From Nocardia sienata NBRC 100364 (GTDB lineage: Bacteria; Actinomycetota; Actinomycetes; Mycobacteriales; Mycobacteriaceae), in NCBI RefSeq assembly GCF_001613205.1, contig NZ_BDBX01000001.1:1-64000 (forward strand): DNA of 64,000 bases. Direction: 5' to 3'. Of the stretch, positions 17,306 to 24,613 are shown in pieces (the stretch's first letter is position 1; each line of letters begins with the position of its first letter). Both the position numbers and the translations under genes were made by a program. The notes under the pieces were generated by a model. That model worked only from the letters and a program-made list of their open reading frames with translations. It did no database searches and had not been told where the DNA came from.

Positions 17306-17868
17306 GGTCCACGATCTTCCTGGTGCGGCACGCTCGGTCTGTCCCACCCACACCGAACGGGCCCGACGAGTACCAGCGGTCGTTGACCGAGACAGGCAGG
17401 GCACAGGCCAACCAGCTCGCCGATCGCCTCGCCGATCTCGACCCCGGCGTGGTCATATCAAGCCCTTACCTGCGCGCCGTCCAAACCCTCGAACCTGCCG
17501 CCCAGCAATGGAACCTACCGATCCACACCGACCCGCGGCTACGCGAGTGGGATTCGGGAATCGAACCAACTCCCGACCATGCGCGCCATTACGCGCAGAG
17601 CTGGGCCCACCCACAGCGGGCGCGCCCGGGTGCCGAAAGCCTGCACGAACTCACCGAGCGTGCGGTCCACACCCTGACCGATATTGTCGACGGCCTTCAG
17701 GGTCGACCCGCCGTCATCGGCAGTCACGGCACGTTCATCGCGCGAGCACTGATCGGGCTCGGATGCTTGGGTGTCAGCCGGGATTTCCAGCAGGCGATGC
17801 CGATGCCTGCGGTCTACCGGCTCGAGTTCGGCGGCTCAATCGTTTACGCGGTCGGGCCAGGCCTCTGA
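17302..17868 (+). CDS. Histidine phosphatase family protein
   Basis: 188 residues from the GTG at 17302. It begins FLVRHARS, the RHG motif with the phospho-accepting His10, has RLREWDSGIE, a likely acid catalyst region, and a second His in GSHGTFIARAL. Length and motifs fit the phosphoglycerate-mutase-like (SixA/GpmB) branch of histidine phosphatases. The start overlaps the stop of the AbrB-like frame, so both were probably made together. The substrate is unknown. Confidence 0.85.
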   Translation: MRSTIFLVRHARSVPPTPNGPDEYQRSLTETGRAQANQLADRLADLDPGVVISSPYLRAVQTLEPAAQQWNLPIHTDPRLREWDSGIEPTPDHARHYAQSWAHPQRARPGAESLHELTERAVHTLTDIVDGLQGRPAVIGSHGTFIARALIGLGCLGVSRDFQQAMPMPAVYRLEFGGSIVYAVGPGL

Positions 17869-18213
17869 CCGGTGTGGCGTCTGACCAACGCACAGTCGAC
17901 AGACGCCACCCGCAGCGGGTTTTCGCAGGCCAGGACCGTAGAGGGTAGCTGTGTACGCGCCGATATCGTTCAGGATGATCGCGGTCATGTCGCCGTTCGG
18001 GCGCGATGGCGAGGAACATCGCTCCTCACCGATGGCGCTAGTGCACGCGCCGGCCGTCCTCCTTCGGAGTCGGTCGCGAGAGGGCGGCGGTCGACGGCTG
18101 CGGTGGAATGCGGATGGTCCTGTGTCGCGGGGTAGGCGAGCGCTCGCCGATAAGGGACCCGTTTCTGCACCGGGGGCCGAGCTCCGCGCAGCACTTGCTT
18201 GATTGTGGACTGA

Positions 18214-18234
18214 TGGTATACAACTTGTACACGT
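18214..18234. promoter_or_regulatory. Candidate GntR (FadR-type) operator
   Basis: TGGTATACAA at 18214-18223 fits the TnGTnnnACnA-type consensus of FadR-subfamily GntR proteins perfectly. A second, weaker copy, TTGTACACGT, follows at 18225-18234. They lie upstream of the operon that encodes a FadR-type regulator (19798), so autoregulation is likely. Confidence 0.55.
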
Positions 18235-18336
18235 CTTGATCGTGACCGGGTTCACAGCCGGTTCGAAGGGCGGGAGGCTCGGTGGTTGCGCCAACAACCA
18301 CCGAGCCGGGCAGCACCATCCATCACCCGTTTCCGA

Positions 18337-18356
18337 CATCTATATGCAGATAGATG
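18337..18356. promoter_or_regulatory. Inverted repeat upstream of the transporter gene
   Basis: CATCTAT, a 6-base spacer and ATAGATG lie 45 bases before the transporter ATG at 18402. An operator or a short 5' leader hairpin is possible. Confidence 0.35.
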
Positions 18357-18401
18357 TGGGCGATGGATCGTCAGACAGCGACGAATCGACGAGGAGTCGA
18401 C

Positions 18402-19772
18402 ATGGCATCCGCCAGAACCAAACCTACCAATCGGCGAGCGCATACGAGTTTGCCGGTTGTCGCGGGGTCCAGCCTCGCGGGCACCGCCGTGGAGTGGTAC
18501 GACTTTTTTCTGTACGGCACCGCCGCCGCGCTGGTGTTCAACAAACTGTTCTTCCCATCGGAGGATCCGCTGGTCGGCACGATGCTGGCCTTCGCTACCT
18601 ATGCCGTCGGGTTTATCGCCCGTCCGCTGGGTGCGGCGGTGCTCGGACACTTCGGCGACCGCCAGGGCCGCCGGGCCACGCTGATCGCCAGCCTGCTGCT
18701 GATGGGTGTGTCGACCTTCCTCATCGCCCTGCTGCCGACCTACGCCTCCATCGGCATCACCGCTCCGCTGCTGCTGGTGCTGTTGCGATTGGTGCAGGGT
18801 TTCGCGCTCGGCGGTGAATGGGGCGGTGCGGTGCTGCTGGTCTCCGAGCACGGTGATTCCAAGCGCCGGGCCTTCTGGTCGGCGTGGCCCAACCTGGGTC
18901 CACCGCTGGGTAACCTGCTGGCCGCGGGCGCGCTGGCCCTGTTGGGCGCGCTGTTGTCAGAGGAGGCGTTCCTGTCTTGGGGGTGGCGGATCGCGTTCGG
19001 TATGTCGGCACTGCTGGTCGTGATCGGCCTGGTGCTGCGGTTGTACGTCACCGAGACACCGCTGTTCGAGCAGGCCAGAGCCGCGACCGGCCCGCAGGTG
19101 GTGCGGATGCCGCTGAGTGCCGCGGTCCGCGGTTACTGGCGCCAGATTCTGCTGGCGGCGTTCACCCGGTTCGGGGAGAACGCGGGCTTCTACATCTTCT
19201 CGCTGTTCGTCATCACCTATCTCACGCAGATCCTCGATCTGCCACGCAGCACAGGATTGAACGCCGTGATGATCGGGATGGTGGTCGCCCTGGTCGCGAT
19301 TCCCCTGTTCGCGGTGCTGGCCGACCGGGTCGGACGCCGGCCCATCTATATCGGGGCGTCGGTCGCGACGATCGTGTGGGCGTTCGTATTCTTTGCGCTG
19401 CTCGACACTGCCGCCACCGGCTCGATCTTCCTTGCGGTGGCCGTCGGACTGGTGATTTTCGCCGCTTACAGCGCGGTGATCGGTGCCTTCTTCTCCGAAC
19501 TGTTCCCGACCGAGGTCCGCTATTCGGGCGTATCGCTGGCCTACAACCTGGCCTCGGTGCTGGCCGGATCGCTGGCCCCGATCATCGCCATCGCACTGTA
19601 CGACCACTTCGGCACCGGCCAGGCCATCGCGGTCTATCTGGCGGTCATGGGAGCGATCTCGCTGGTCGCCGCCCTGGTGGCCCGGGAGACCCGCACTGTG
19701 GACCTCGCCGAAGTGGGCGAGGAAACGCCGCGTGCGGGAGCTTCCCCCGACCCGGCTGCAGTTATCCAGTAA
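18402..19772 (+). CDS. MHS-family MFS transporter
   Basis: 456 residues. The ATG at 18402 follows GAGGAG (18391-18396) and is preferred over the earlier in-frame ATG at 18354. The family pattern is clear: AGTAVEWYDFFLYGTAAAL, RPLGAAVLGHFGDRQGRR and FALGGEWGGAVLL are hallmarks of the metabolite:H+ symporter (ShiA/KgtP/ProP) group with twelve membrane spans. It is the first gene of the catabolic operon and should import the substrate, which is likely a small organic acid or amide-type compound; the sequence does not show which. Confidence 0.9.
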   Translation: MASARTKPTNRRAHTSLPVVAGSSLAGTAVEWYDFFLYGTAAALVFNKLFFPSEDPLVGTMLAFATYAVGFIARPLGAAVLGHFGDRQGRRATLIASLLLMGVSTFLIALLPTYASIGITAPLLLVLLRLVQGFALGGEWGGAVLLVSEHGDSKRRAFWSAWPNLGPPLGNLLAAGALALLGALLSEEAFLSWGWRIAFGMSALLVVIGLVLRLYVTETPLFEQARAATGPQVVRMPLSAAVRGYWRQILLAAFTRFGENAGFYIFSLFVITYLTQILDLPRSTGLNAVMIGMVVALVAIPLFAVLADRVGRRPIYIGASVATIVWAFVFFALLDTAATGSIFLAVAVGLVIFAAYSAVIGAFFSELFPTEVRYSGVSLAYNLASVLAGSLAPIIAIALYDHFGTGQAIAVYLAVMGAISLVAALVARETRTVDLAEVGEETPRAGASPDPAAVIQ

Positions 19773-19797
19773 CCACACCGAGGAAAGGGCATCTCTC

Positions 19798-20442
19798 ATG
19801 ACGACATCGAAGACCAGCGCGGCCTCCGCGCCGGAGCTGGCTTACGAATGGTTGAAGAACACCATCCTCACCTTGCCCCGCGATGACGAGATGTTCCTCT
19901 CCGAGGCCCAGGTCGCCGCGGCCTCGGGCACCTCACGCACCCCCGTCCGCGAAGCCCTTCTGCGGCTCGAGGCGGAAGGGTTCATCCGCCGGGTACCCCA
20001 CAAGGGCGCCTACATCCCCGCTCTGACGGACAAGGACGTCGACGATGTGATGCAGGCCCGGCGGGTCGTGGAGGAGTGGTCGATCACCCAGGTCGCGCCG
20101 AACCCCGGACGTGTTCCCGACCGGCTGCGTGAGCTGATCGCCGAGCAGGAGCACGATACCGATCCGGTGGAGTTCATCGCCCACGACCTCGAATTCCACA
20201 CCACGGTCATCCGCGCGGCGGGCAACCAGGTGATGCACGAGTTCTACCGTTCGCTGCGCGACCGGCAGATGCGGATGGGCGTGCGCATCATGCTCTCCGA
20301 CGAACAGCGCAAGAAGCAGGTCCTCGTCGAACACAGCGCCATCCTCGACGCCCTGGCCGAGCGAGACACCGAGGCAGCCATTCGCGCCGTGCGCGAGCAT
20401 CTCGACACCACCCTGTGCTCACTGAAACAACCCAGATTCTGA
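19798..20442 (+). CDS. GntR-family regulator (FCD domain)
   Basis: 214 residues from the ATG at 19798, with GAGGAAAGGG upstream. The N-terminal winged helix contains FLSEAQVAAASGTSRTPVRE followed by RLEAEGFIRRVPHKGAYIP, the classical GntR signature. The C-terminal all-helical FCD domain has HDLEFHTTVIRAAGN, where Asp and His residues usually bind a metal and a carboxylate ligand. It lies second in the operon, 25 bases after the transporter. It probably represses the operon through the GTATAC-type sites at 18214 and 24413 and is released by the substrate or an intermediate. Confidence 0.9.
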   Translation: MTTSKTSAASAPELAYEWLKNTILTLPRDDEMFLSEAQVAAASGTSRTPVREALLRLEAEGFIRRVPHKGAYIPALTDKDVDDVMQARRVVEEWSITQVAPNPGRVPDRLRELIAEQEHDTDPVEFIAHDLEFHTTVIRAAGNQVMHEFYRSLRDRQMRMGVRIMLSDEQRKKQVLVEHSAILDALAERDTEAAIRAVREHLDTTLCSLKQPRF

Positions 20443-20467
20443 CCCACTGACAACCAAGGACGGATTG

Positions 20468-21280
20468 ATGAGAGTCGCCCTGGCACAGATAGCCAGTCCC
20501 GACACCGAAACCCCGGCCCACCGGCTCGAACGGGTACGCCGGTCGCTGGCCGACTTCAGCGCCGACGCCGACCTGATCGTGCTGCCCGAACTGTGGCGCG
20601 TCGGCTACAACCACTTCGATGACTACGAGGCGACCGGCGAGACCCTCGACGGTCCCACCGTCCAGGTGCTGCAGACCGTGGCTCGCGACCGGCGCTGCTA
20701 CGTGCACGTGGGCAGCATCGTCGAACGCACCGACAGCGGCAAACTGCGCAATACCGCGGTGCTCATCGACCCGGACGGCCGGATCGCGCACCACTACAGC
20801 AAGGTCCACGTTTTCGGCTACCGGTCTCGTGAAGCGGGGCTGCTGCTGCCTGGTCAGCGGATCCGGGTCACCGATACGGCGTTCGGGCCCACCGCCGCGA
20901 CCACCTGCTACGACCTGCGCTTCCCCGGTCTGTGGACCGAATTGGTCCGCACCGGTGCCGAGATCGTCATCGTGCCCGCCGCCTGGCCGAAAGCCCGGCT
21001 GGCGCACTGGCGTCTGCTCACGTCCGCCCGCGCGGTGGACAACCAGGTCGTCGTCATCGCCTGCAACGCGGTCGGTACCCACGGTGGGGTGGAGCTGGGT
21101 GGTCACAGCCGAGTCGTCGACCCGTGGGGCGAGGTACTCGCCGAGGCCGATGATTCCGAGGGATTCACCGTCGTCGAGATCGACCCCGCCGTTGTCGGGC
21201 GTACCCGTACGGAGTTCCCGGTGCTGGGCGATCGGCTCGACGACTACGGTGTCCTGGCTCCGCGGGAGGTGCTGTCATGA
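20468..21280 (+). CDS. Nitrilase-superfamily amidohydrolase
   Basis: 270 residues from the ATG at 20468. The catalytic triad is visible: Glu41 in VLPELW, Lys112 in HHYSKVH and Cys147 in TTCYDLRFP. The sequence around Cys (CYDLRFP) is that of omega-amidases and deaminated-glutathione amidases rather than true nitrilases. In the operon it would hydrolyse an amide, probably one made when the flavin monooxygenase opens or oxidises the substrate, releasing ammonia or a carboxylate. TGA overlaps the ATG of the DUF2848 gene (ATGA). Confidence 0.9.
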   Translation: MRVALAQIASPDTETPAHRLERVRRSLADFSADADLIVLPELWRVGYNHFDDYEATGETLDGPTVQVLQTVARDRRCYVHVGSIVERTDSGKLRNTAVLIDPDGRIAHHYSKVHVFGYRSREAGLLLPGQRIRVTDTAFGPTAATTCYDLRFPGLWTELVRTGAEIVIVPAAWPKARLAHWRLLTSARAVDNQVVVIACNAVGTHGGVELGGHSRVVDPWGEVLAEADDSEGFTVVEIDPAVVGRTRTEFPVLGDRLDDYGVLAPREVLS

Positions 21281-21975
21281 CCGACGCCATTACCGATCTG
21301 TTGACCTGCACCGTCCTCGGCTCCGGTGAGATCCTGCGTTTCGACGGCGCGCGCGCGCTGGTCGCGGGCTACACCGGTCGCAACGAGGCCGCTGTGCGTC
21401 ACCATATCGACGAGCTGGCCGCGATCGGTGTCGCACCCCCGGAGGCCGTGCCGATGCTGTACTCGGTTGCCACCGCCACGGTCACCACCGCGGCCACTAC
21501 GCCGGTACCCAGCACCGACACCTCCGGCGAAGTGGAACCGGTCATCCTGCGCCACAGCGGCCGTTACTTCCTCGGCGTCGGCTCCGACCACACCGACCGC
21601 ACGCTCGAAACCATCGATATCGGCGAGTCCAAACGGGCCTGCGCCAAGCCGGTCGGGCCGAATGTCGTCGAGATCGGCAACTGGGACGTCTTCGACTGGG
21701 ATGCCTGCCGAGCCCGCAGCTGGGTGGACGGCCGGCTCTACCAGGACGGGACGCTCGCGGCCCTGCGCACGCCCGCCGACCTGCTTGCGATCATCACCGC
21801 CCGGCTCGGCGACGACGGGAGCGACCTCGTCTGCTTCGCCGGGACCCTGCCGCTGCTCGACGGCCGTTTCACCCCCGGCGAGCGCTGGGACCTCGAACTC
21901 GTGTTGCCCGACGGGCGCGCCCTGACCCACACCTACACCACTACCGAAGGAGCTCTGGATGCGTACGGGAGCTGA
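21277..21975 (+). CDS. DUF2848 family protein (FAH-like)
   Basis: 232 residues that match the DUF2848 pattern: an N-terminal AGYTGRNEAAVRHHIDELAA, then VPMLYSVA, VGVGSDHTDRTLE and SKRACAKPVG, with SWVDGRLYQDGTLAAL later. DUF2848 proteins are distantly related to fumarylacetoacetate hydrolase and occur in catabolic operons with amidases; a hydrolase or decarboxylase role on a 2-oxo acid is plausible but not proven. It is coupled on both sides: its ATG overlaps the amidase stop and its own stop overlaps the monooxygenase start by 17 bases. Confidence 0.85.
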   Translation: MTDAITDLLTCTVLGSGEILRFDGARALVAGYTGRNEAAVRHHIDELAAIGVAPPEAVPMLYSVATATVTTAATTPVPSTDTSGEVEPVILRHSGRYFLGVGSDHTDRTLETIDIGESKRACAKPVGPNVVEIGNWDVFDWDACRARSWVDGRLYQDGTLAALRTPADLLAIITARLGDDGSDLVCFAGTLPLLDGRFTPGERWDLELVLPDGRALTHTYTTTEGALDAYGS

Positions 21976-23413
21976 GTACCTGGCCTCGCTGAACGACGGA
22001 AGGGTCGTCCTCGTCGACGGTGAGCAGGTCGGCGACGTCACGACCCACCCTGCGTTCGCGCCCGTTGCGCAGACCATCGCCGAACTGTTCGACCTGGCCG
22101 CCGACCCGGCCGGCGGGATGCAGTACACCGCACCGGAAACCGGCGCCACCGCCAACCGGGTGTTCGGCATTCCGCGCAGCCAGGATGAACTGCGCGCCCG
22201 CCGCGAAGCCATTCAGACCTGGGCTCAGCACACGCACGGCTGGGTGGGGCGCAGCCCCGACCATGTCGGCACCTTCCTCGCCTCATTCGCCGCGCACCCG
22301 GAGGTTTTCGCCGACGGTGCCCGCGACTTCTCCGCCAATGTCACCGCGTTCCACCGGCGGCTGCTTGCGGAGAACCTGTATGTCTCCTACGCGATCATTC
22401 CGCCGCAGGTTTCGCGCGCGACCACCGCCTCGGGCTGGGAGGGGGAATTCCTCCAGGTCGGTGTCGTCCGCGAAACCGAGGAGGGGATCATTGTGCGAGG
22501 CTCGCAGATGCTGGCCACCGGTGCGGCCATCGCCGACGAGATCCTGGTGTCCTGCATCAAGCCGCTGGGTCCGGACGATCAGGACTTCGCGGTGTCGTTT
22601 GTCGTCCCCGCCAACGCCACCGGCCTGAAGCTCTACTGCCGTCGTCCCTACGCCCCGGCCGCGACCAGCAGTTTCGACTACCCGCTGACCAGCCGTTACG
22701 ACGAGCCCGACGCCCTGGTCGTATTCGACGATGTCCTCATCCCGTGGGACCGGGTCTTCGTCGATCGCGATACCACCGGCGTGCGGCGGCAGTTCTTCGA
22801 TACGGGAGCACACGCGCTCGGCAACTGGCAGGCCCAGATCCGCTTCGCCACCAAGCTGCGGTTCATCGCCGGCGTGGCCCGGCGAGTCACCCAGGTCAAC
22901 GGTGTCGACAAGATCCCCAGCGTCCAGGAGAAGCTCGGTGAACTCGCCGCGCTCGTAGCAGGTGTCGAATCGGCCGTGCTGGCCGCCGAGTACACCGCGA
23001 CCGCCGACGAGGCGGGCCAGTGGGTGCCCGGCAAGCGCGCGCTGTACGGATCGATGGGTCTGCAGTCGGAGATCTATCCGCGCGTGCTGTCGATCTTGCG
23101 TGATCTGGTGGGCGGGGGTGTCCTGCAATTGCCGTCCAGCGTCGCGGATCTCACCAGTCCGCTCACCTCCGGCGACCTGACGCACTATGTGCAGTCACCC
23201 GGGGTGCCCTCCGAGGAGCGCATCAAGCTGTTCAAACTGGCCTGGGACATCATCGGGTCCGAATTCGCCGGGCGCCACCAGCAGTACGAGTTGTTCTACG
23301 CGGGTGCGCCGTTCGTGGTGAAGGGCGCCTATACCTATCGCAACTACGGCTACGAGGAGCCGCTGCGCGATGTGGAGCAGTTCCTCGCCGCCTACAAGTC
23401 CGAGACCGCCTGA
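21959..23413 (+). CDS. HpaB-type flavin-dependent monooxygenase (oxygenase component)
   Basis: 484 residues, the usual length for the 4-hydroxyphenylacetate 3-hydroxylase large-component family. Features are MRTGAEYLASLNDGRVV at the start (typical R-x-G-x-x-Y-L), SYAIIPPQVSRA, VFDDVLIPWDRVF and the C-terminal acyl-CoA-dehydrogenase-like helices with SVQEKLGELAALV. It would use reduced flavin delivered by the reductase at 23782 and O2 to hydroxylate or open an aromatic or heteroaromatic ring. The ATG at 21959 follows AAGGAG. Amidase, FAH-like protein, cupin and reductase in one operon suggest a nitrogen-containing ring substrate, by analogy to other two-component flavin systems; this is inference. 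Confidence 0.9.
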   Translation: MRTGAEYLASLNDGRVVLVDGEQVGDVTTHPAFAPVAQTIAELFDLAADPAGGMQYTAPETGATANRVFGIPRSQDELRARREAIQTWAQHTHGWVGRSPDHVGTFLASFAAHPEVFADGARDFSANVTAFHRRLLAENLYVSYAIIPPQVSRATTASGWEGEFLQVGVVRETEEGIIVRGSQMLATGAAIADEILVSCIKPLGPDDQDFAVSFVVPANATGLKLYCRRPYAPAATSSFDYPLTSRYDEPDALVVFDDVLIPWDRVFVDRDTTGVRRQFFDTGAHALGNWQAQIRFATKLRFIAGVARRVTQVNGVDKIPSVQEKLGELAALVAGVESAVLAAEYTATADEAGQWVPGKRALYGSMGLQSEIYPRVLSILRDLVGGGVLQLPSSVADLTSPLTSGDLTHYVQSPGVPSEERIKLFKLAWDIIGSEFAGRHQQYELFYAGAPFVVKGAYTYRNYGYEEPLRDVEQFLAAYKSETA

Positions 23414-23424
23414 GAGGCACCACA

Positions 23425-23772
23425 ATGGCCAAGCCCGAATTCGAGTTCTTCCCCGTCACCGATGTCGAGTACACCGTCTGCCCTGGTGACAATCCCGCCA
23501 TTACCGAACGCATTCTCGCGCGCGACCCAGAAGGTAACGTCGCGACCCGAATTCTGCGTTATGAGCCCGGCGCCGACTCCACACCGATGGGTGTGCAGCG
23601 GCACGACTTCTGGGAGGAGGTCTACATCCTGGAGGGATCGTTCACCGATCTCACCCTCGGCGAGACCTTCACCGCCGGTATGTATGCCTGCCGGCCACCG
23701 GGTATGCCGCACGGTCCCTGGCGCACCGACGAGGGCGTCGTGACCTTCGAAGTTCGCTACCACAGCAGGTAG
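23425..23772 (+). CDS. Cupin-domain protein
   Basis: 115 residues with a single small cupin barrel. The metal-binding motifs are visible: HDFWEEVYILEG (motif 1) and PPGMPHGPWRTDEG (motif 2 His). It may be a small dioxygenase, isomerase or hydrolase-like helper acting on the ring-cleavage product. It lies 11 bases after the monooxygenase and 9 before the flavin reductase, so it belongs to the pathway. Confidence 0.8.
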   Translation: MAKPEFEFFPVTDVEYTVCPGDNPAITERILARDPEGNVATRILRYEPGADSTPMGVQRHDFWEEVYILEGSFTDLTLGETFTAGMYACRPPGMPHGPWRTDEGVVTFEVRYHSR

Positions 23773-23781
23773 GAGCCTGCC

Positions 23782-24306
23782 ATGACGCTACCCGCATTCC
23801 AGTGTCCGACCCCGACGGACATGCGACGCAGTATGGGGCGATTCACCACCGGGGTGGCGATCGTCAGTGCCGACGACGGGACCGGCGATCCCTGCGCGAT
23901 GACGATCAGCTCCCTCACCTCGGTGAGTCTCGAACCTCCGATTCTGCTCGTCTCGCTCACCCATGGCAGCCGCACCACCGACGCGGTCGAAACCACCGGG
24001 ACCTTCGCTGTCTCGATTCTGGGCGCCCGTCAGGAAGCGATTGCGCGGCGATTCGCCACTCGTGGCGGGGCGCGGTTCGAAGGTATTCCAGTGGACCGCA
24101 GCCAATCAGGGATTCCGCTGATTCCGGACGCCTTGGCGCAATTGGAATGCCGCGTGCACACCGCGCACGATATCGGCGACCATCGCGTCTTCTACGGTGA
24201 GGTCACCGATATGCGGTGGCGCGACGGCGCCGGACTGGCTTTCTACTCGGGCCGCTTCGGCGATTTCCGCGACTTCGGTCACGACGAATTGCCATGGTGG
24301 TACTGA
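23782..24306 (+). CDS. Flavin reductase (HpaC-like)
   Basis: 174 residues of the flavin-reductase split-barrel family: RRSMGRFTTGVAIVSA at the start, AMTISSLTSVSLEPPILLVSL for the flavin-binding strand, and a HDIGDHRVFYGEV near the end. It should reduce FMN or FAD with NAD(P)H and pass it to the HpaB-type oxygenase of the same operon. It is the last gene of the operon; a palindrome lies about 107 bases beyond. Confidence 0.9.
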   Translation: MTLPAFQCPTPTDMRRSMGRFTTGVAIVSADDGTGDPCAMTISSLTSVSLEPPILLVSLTHGSRTTDAVETTGTFAVSILGARQEAIARRFATRGGARFEGIPVDRSQSGIPLIPDALAQLECRVHTAHDIGDHRVFYGEVTDMRWRDGAGLAFYSGRFGDFRDFGHDELPWWY

Positions 24307-24412
24307 CCACCGTGTGACTCCCAGCAGGGCAGGTTCTCGATGCCCCACGTCGTGCGGACTCGGACACCGAATATCTGAATCCGTTCACCGAGAATGCCTC
24401 TGCTGGGTCATC

Positions 24413-24426
24413 GCCTGTATACAGGC
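24413..24426. promoter_or_regulatory. Perfect GTATAC-centred palindrome
   Basis: GCCTGTATACAGGC is a perfect 14-base palindrome with the same GTATAC core as the candidate GntR site at 18214. It lies between the flavin reductase operon and the amidohydrolase gene, about 190 bases before the ATG at 24614. It may let the GntR protein also control the amidohydrolase. Confidence 0.5.
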
Positions 24427-24517
24427 AGTCTACGGTCGGTCCGGCCGTGACTCGCGACGCCGGTGGCGAGCAGGCGCGACACACCCGCGGAGGTAACCGC
24501 CGGAGCAGTCGCGGTCA

Positions 24518-24550
24518 CCTGTCGGATTCGGCGCGGTCGAGTCCGACAGG
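24518..24550. promoter_or_regulatory. Inverted repeat in the leader of the amidohydrolase gene
   Basis: CCTGTCGGA (24518-24526) and TCCGACAGG (24542-24550) can pair around a 15-base loop 64 bases before the start codon. The piece TCGGATTCGGC also recurs directly at 24522 and 24553. It could be an operator or an mRNA hairpin; I do not recognise a known riboswitch. Confidence 0.4.
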
Positions 24551-24613
24551 TATCGGATTCGGCCGCGCCGAGGGGCGGTGCGCAACACGGCACGACGATA
24601 GGAATGAATACCA

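Larger units (their letters stand above)
17869..18401. other. Regulatory intergenic region before the MHS transporter operon
   Basis: 533 bases with no convincing gene; ORFs on both strands lack family features. It holds the likely operon promoter and the repeats listed at 18214-18234 and 18337-18356. Confidence 0.5.

Noticed and set aside
17836..18339. 167-residue minus-strand ORF overlapping the phosphatase end
   Set aside because: It crosses the operator-like sequences and its translation looks like a shadow frame.
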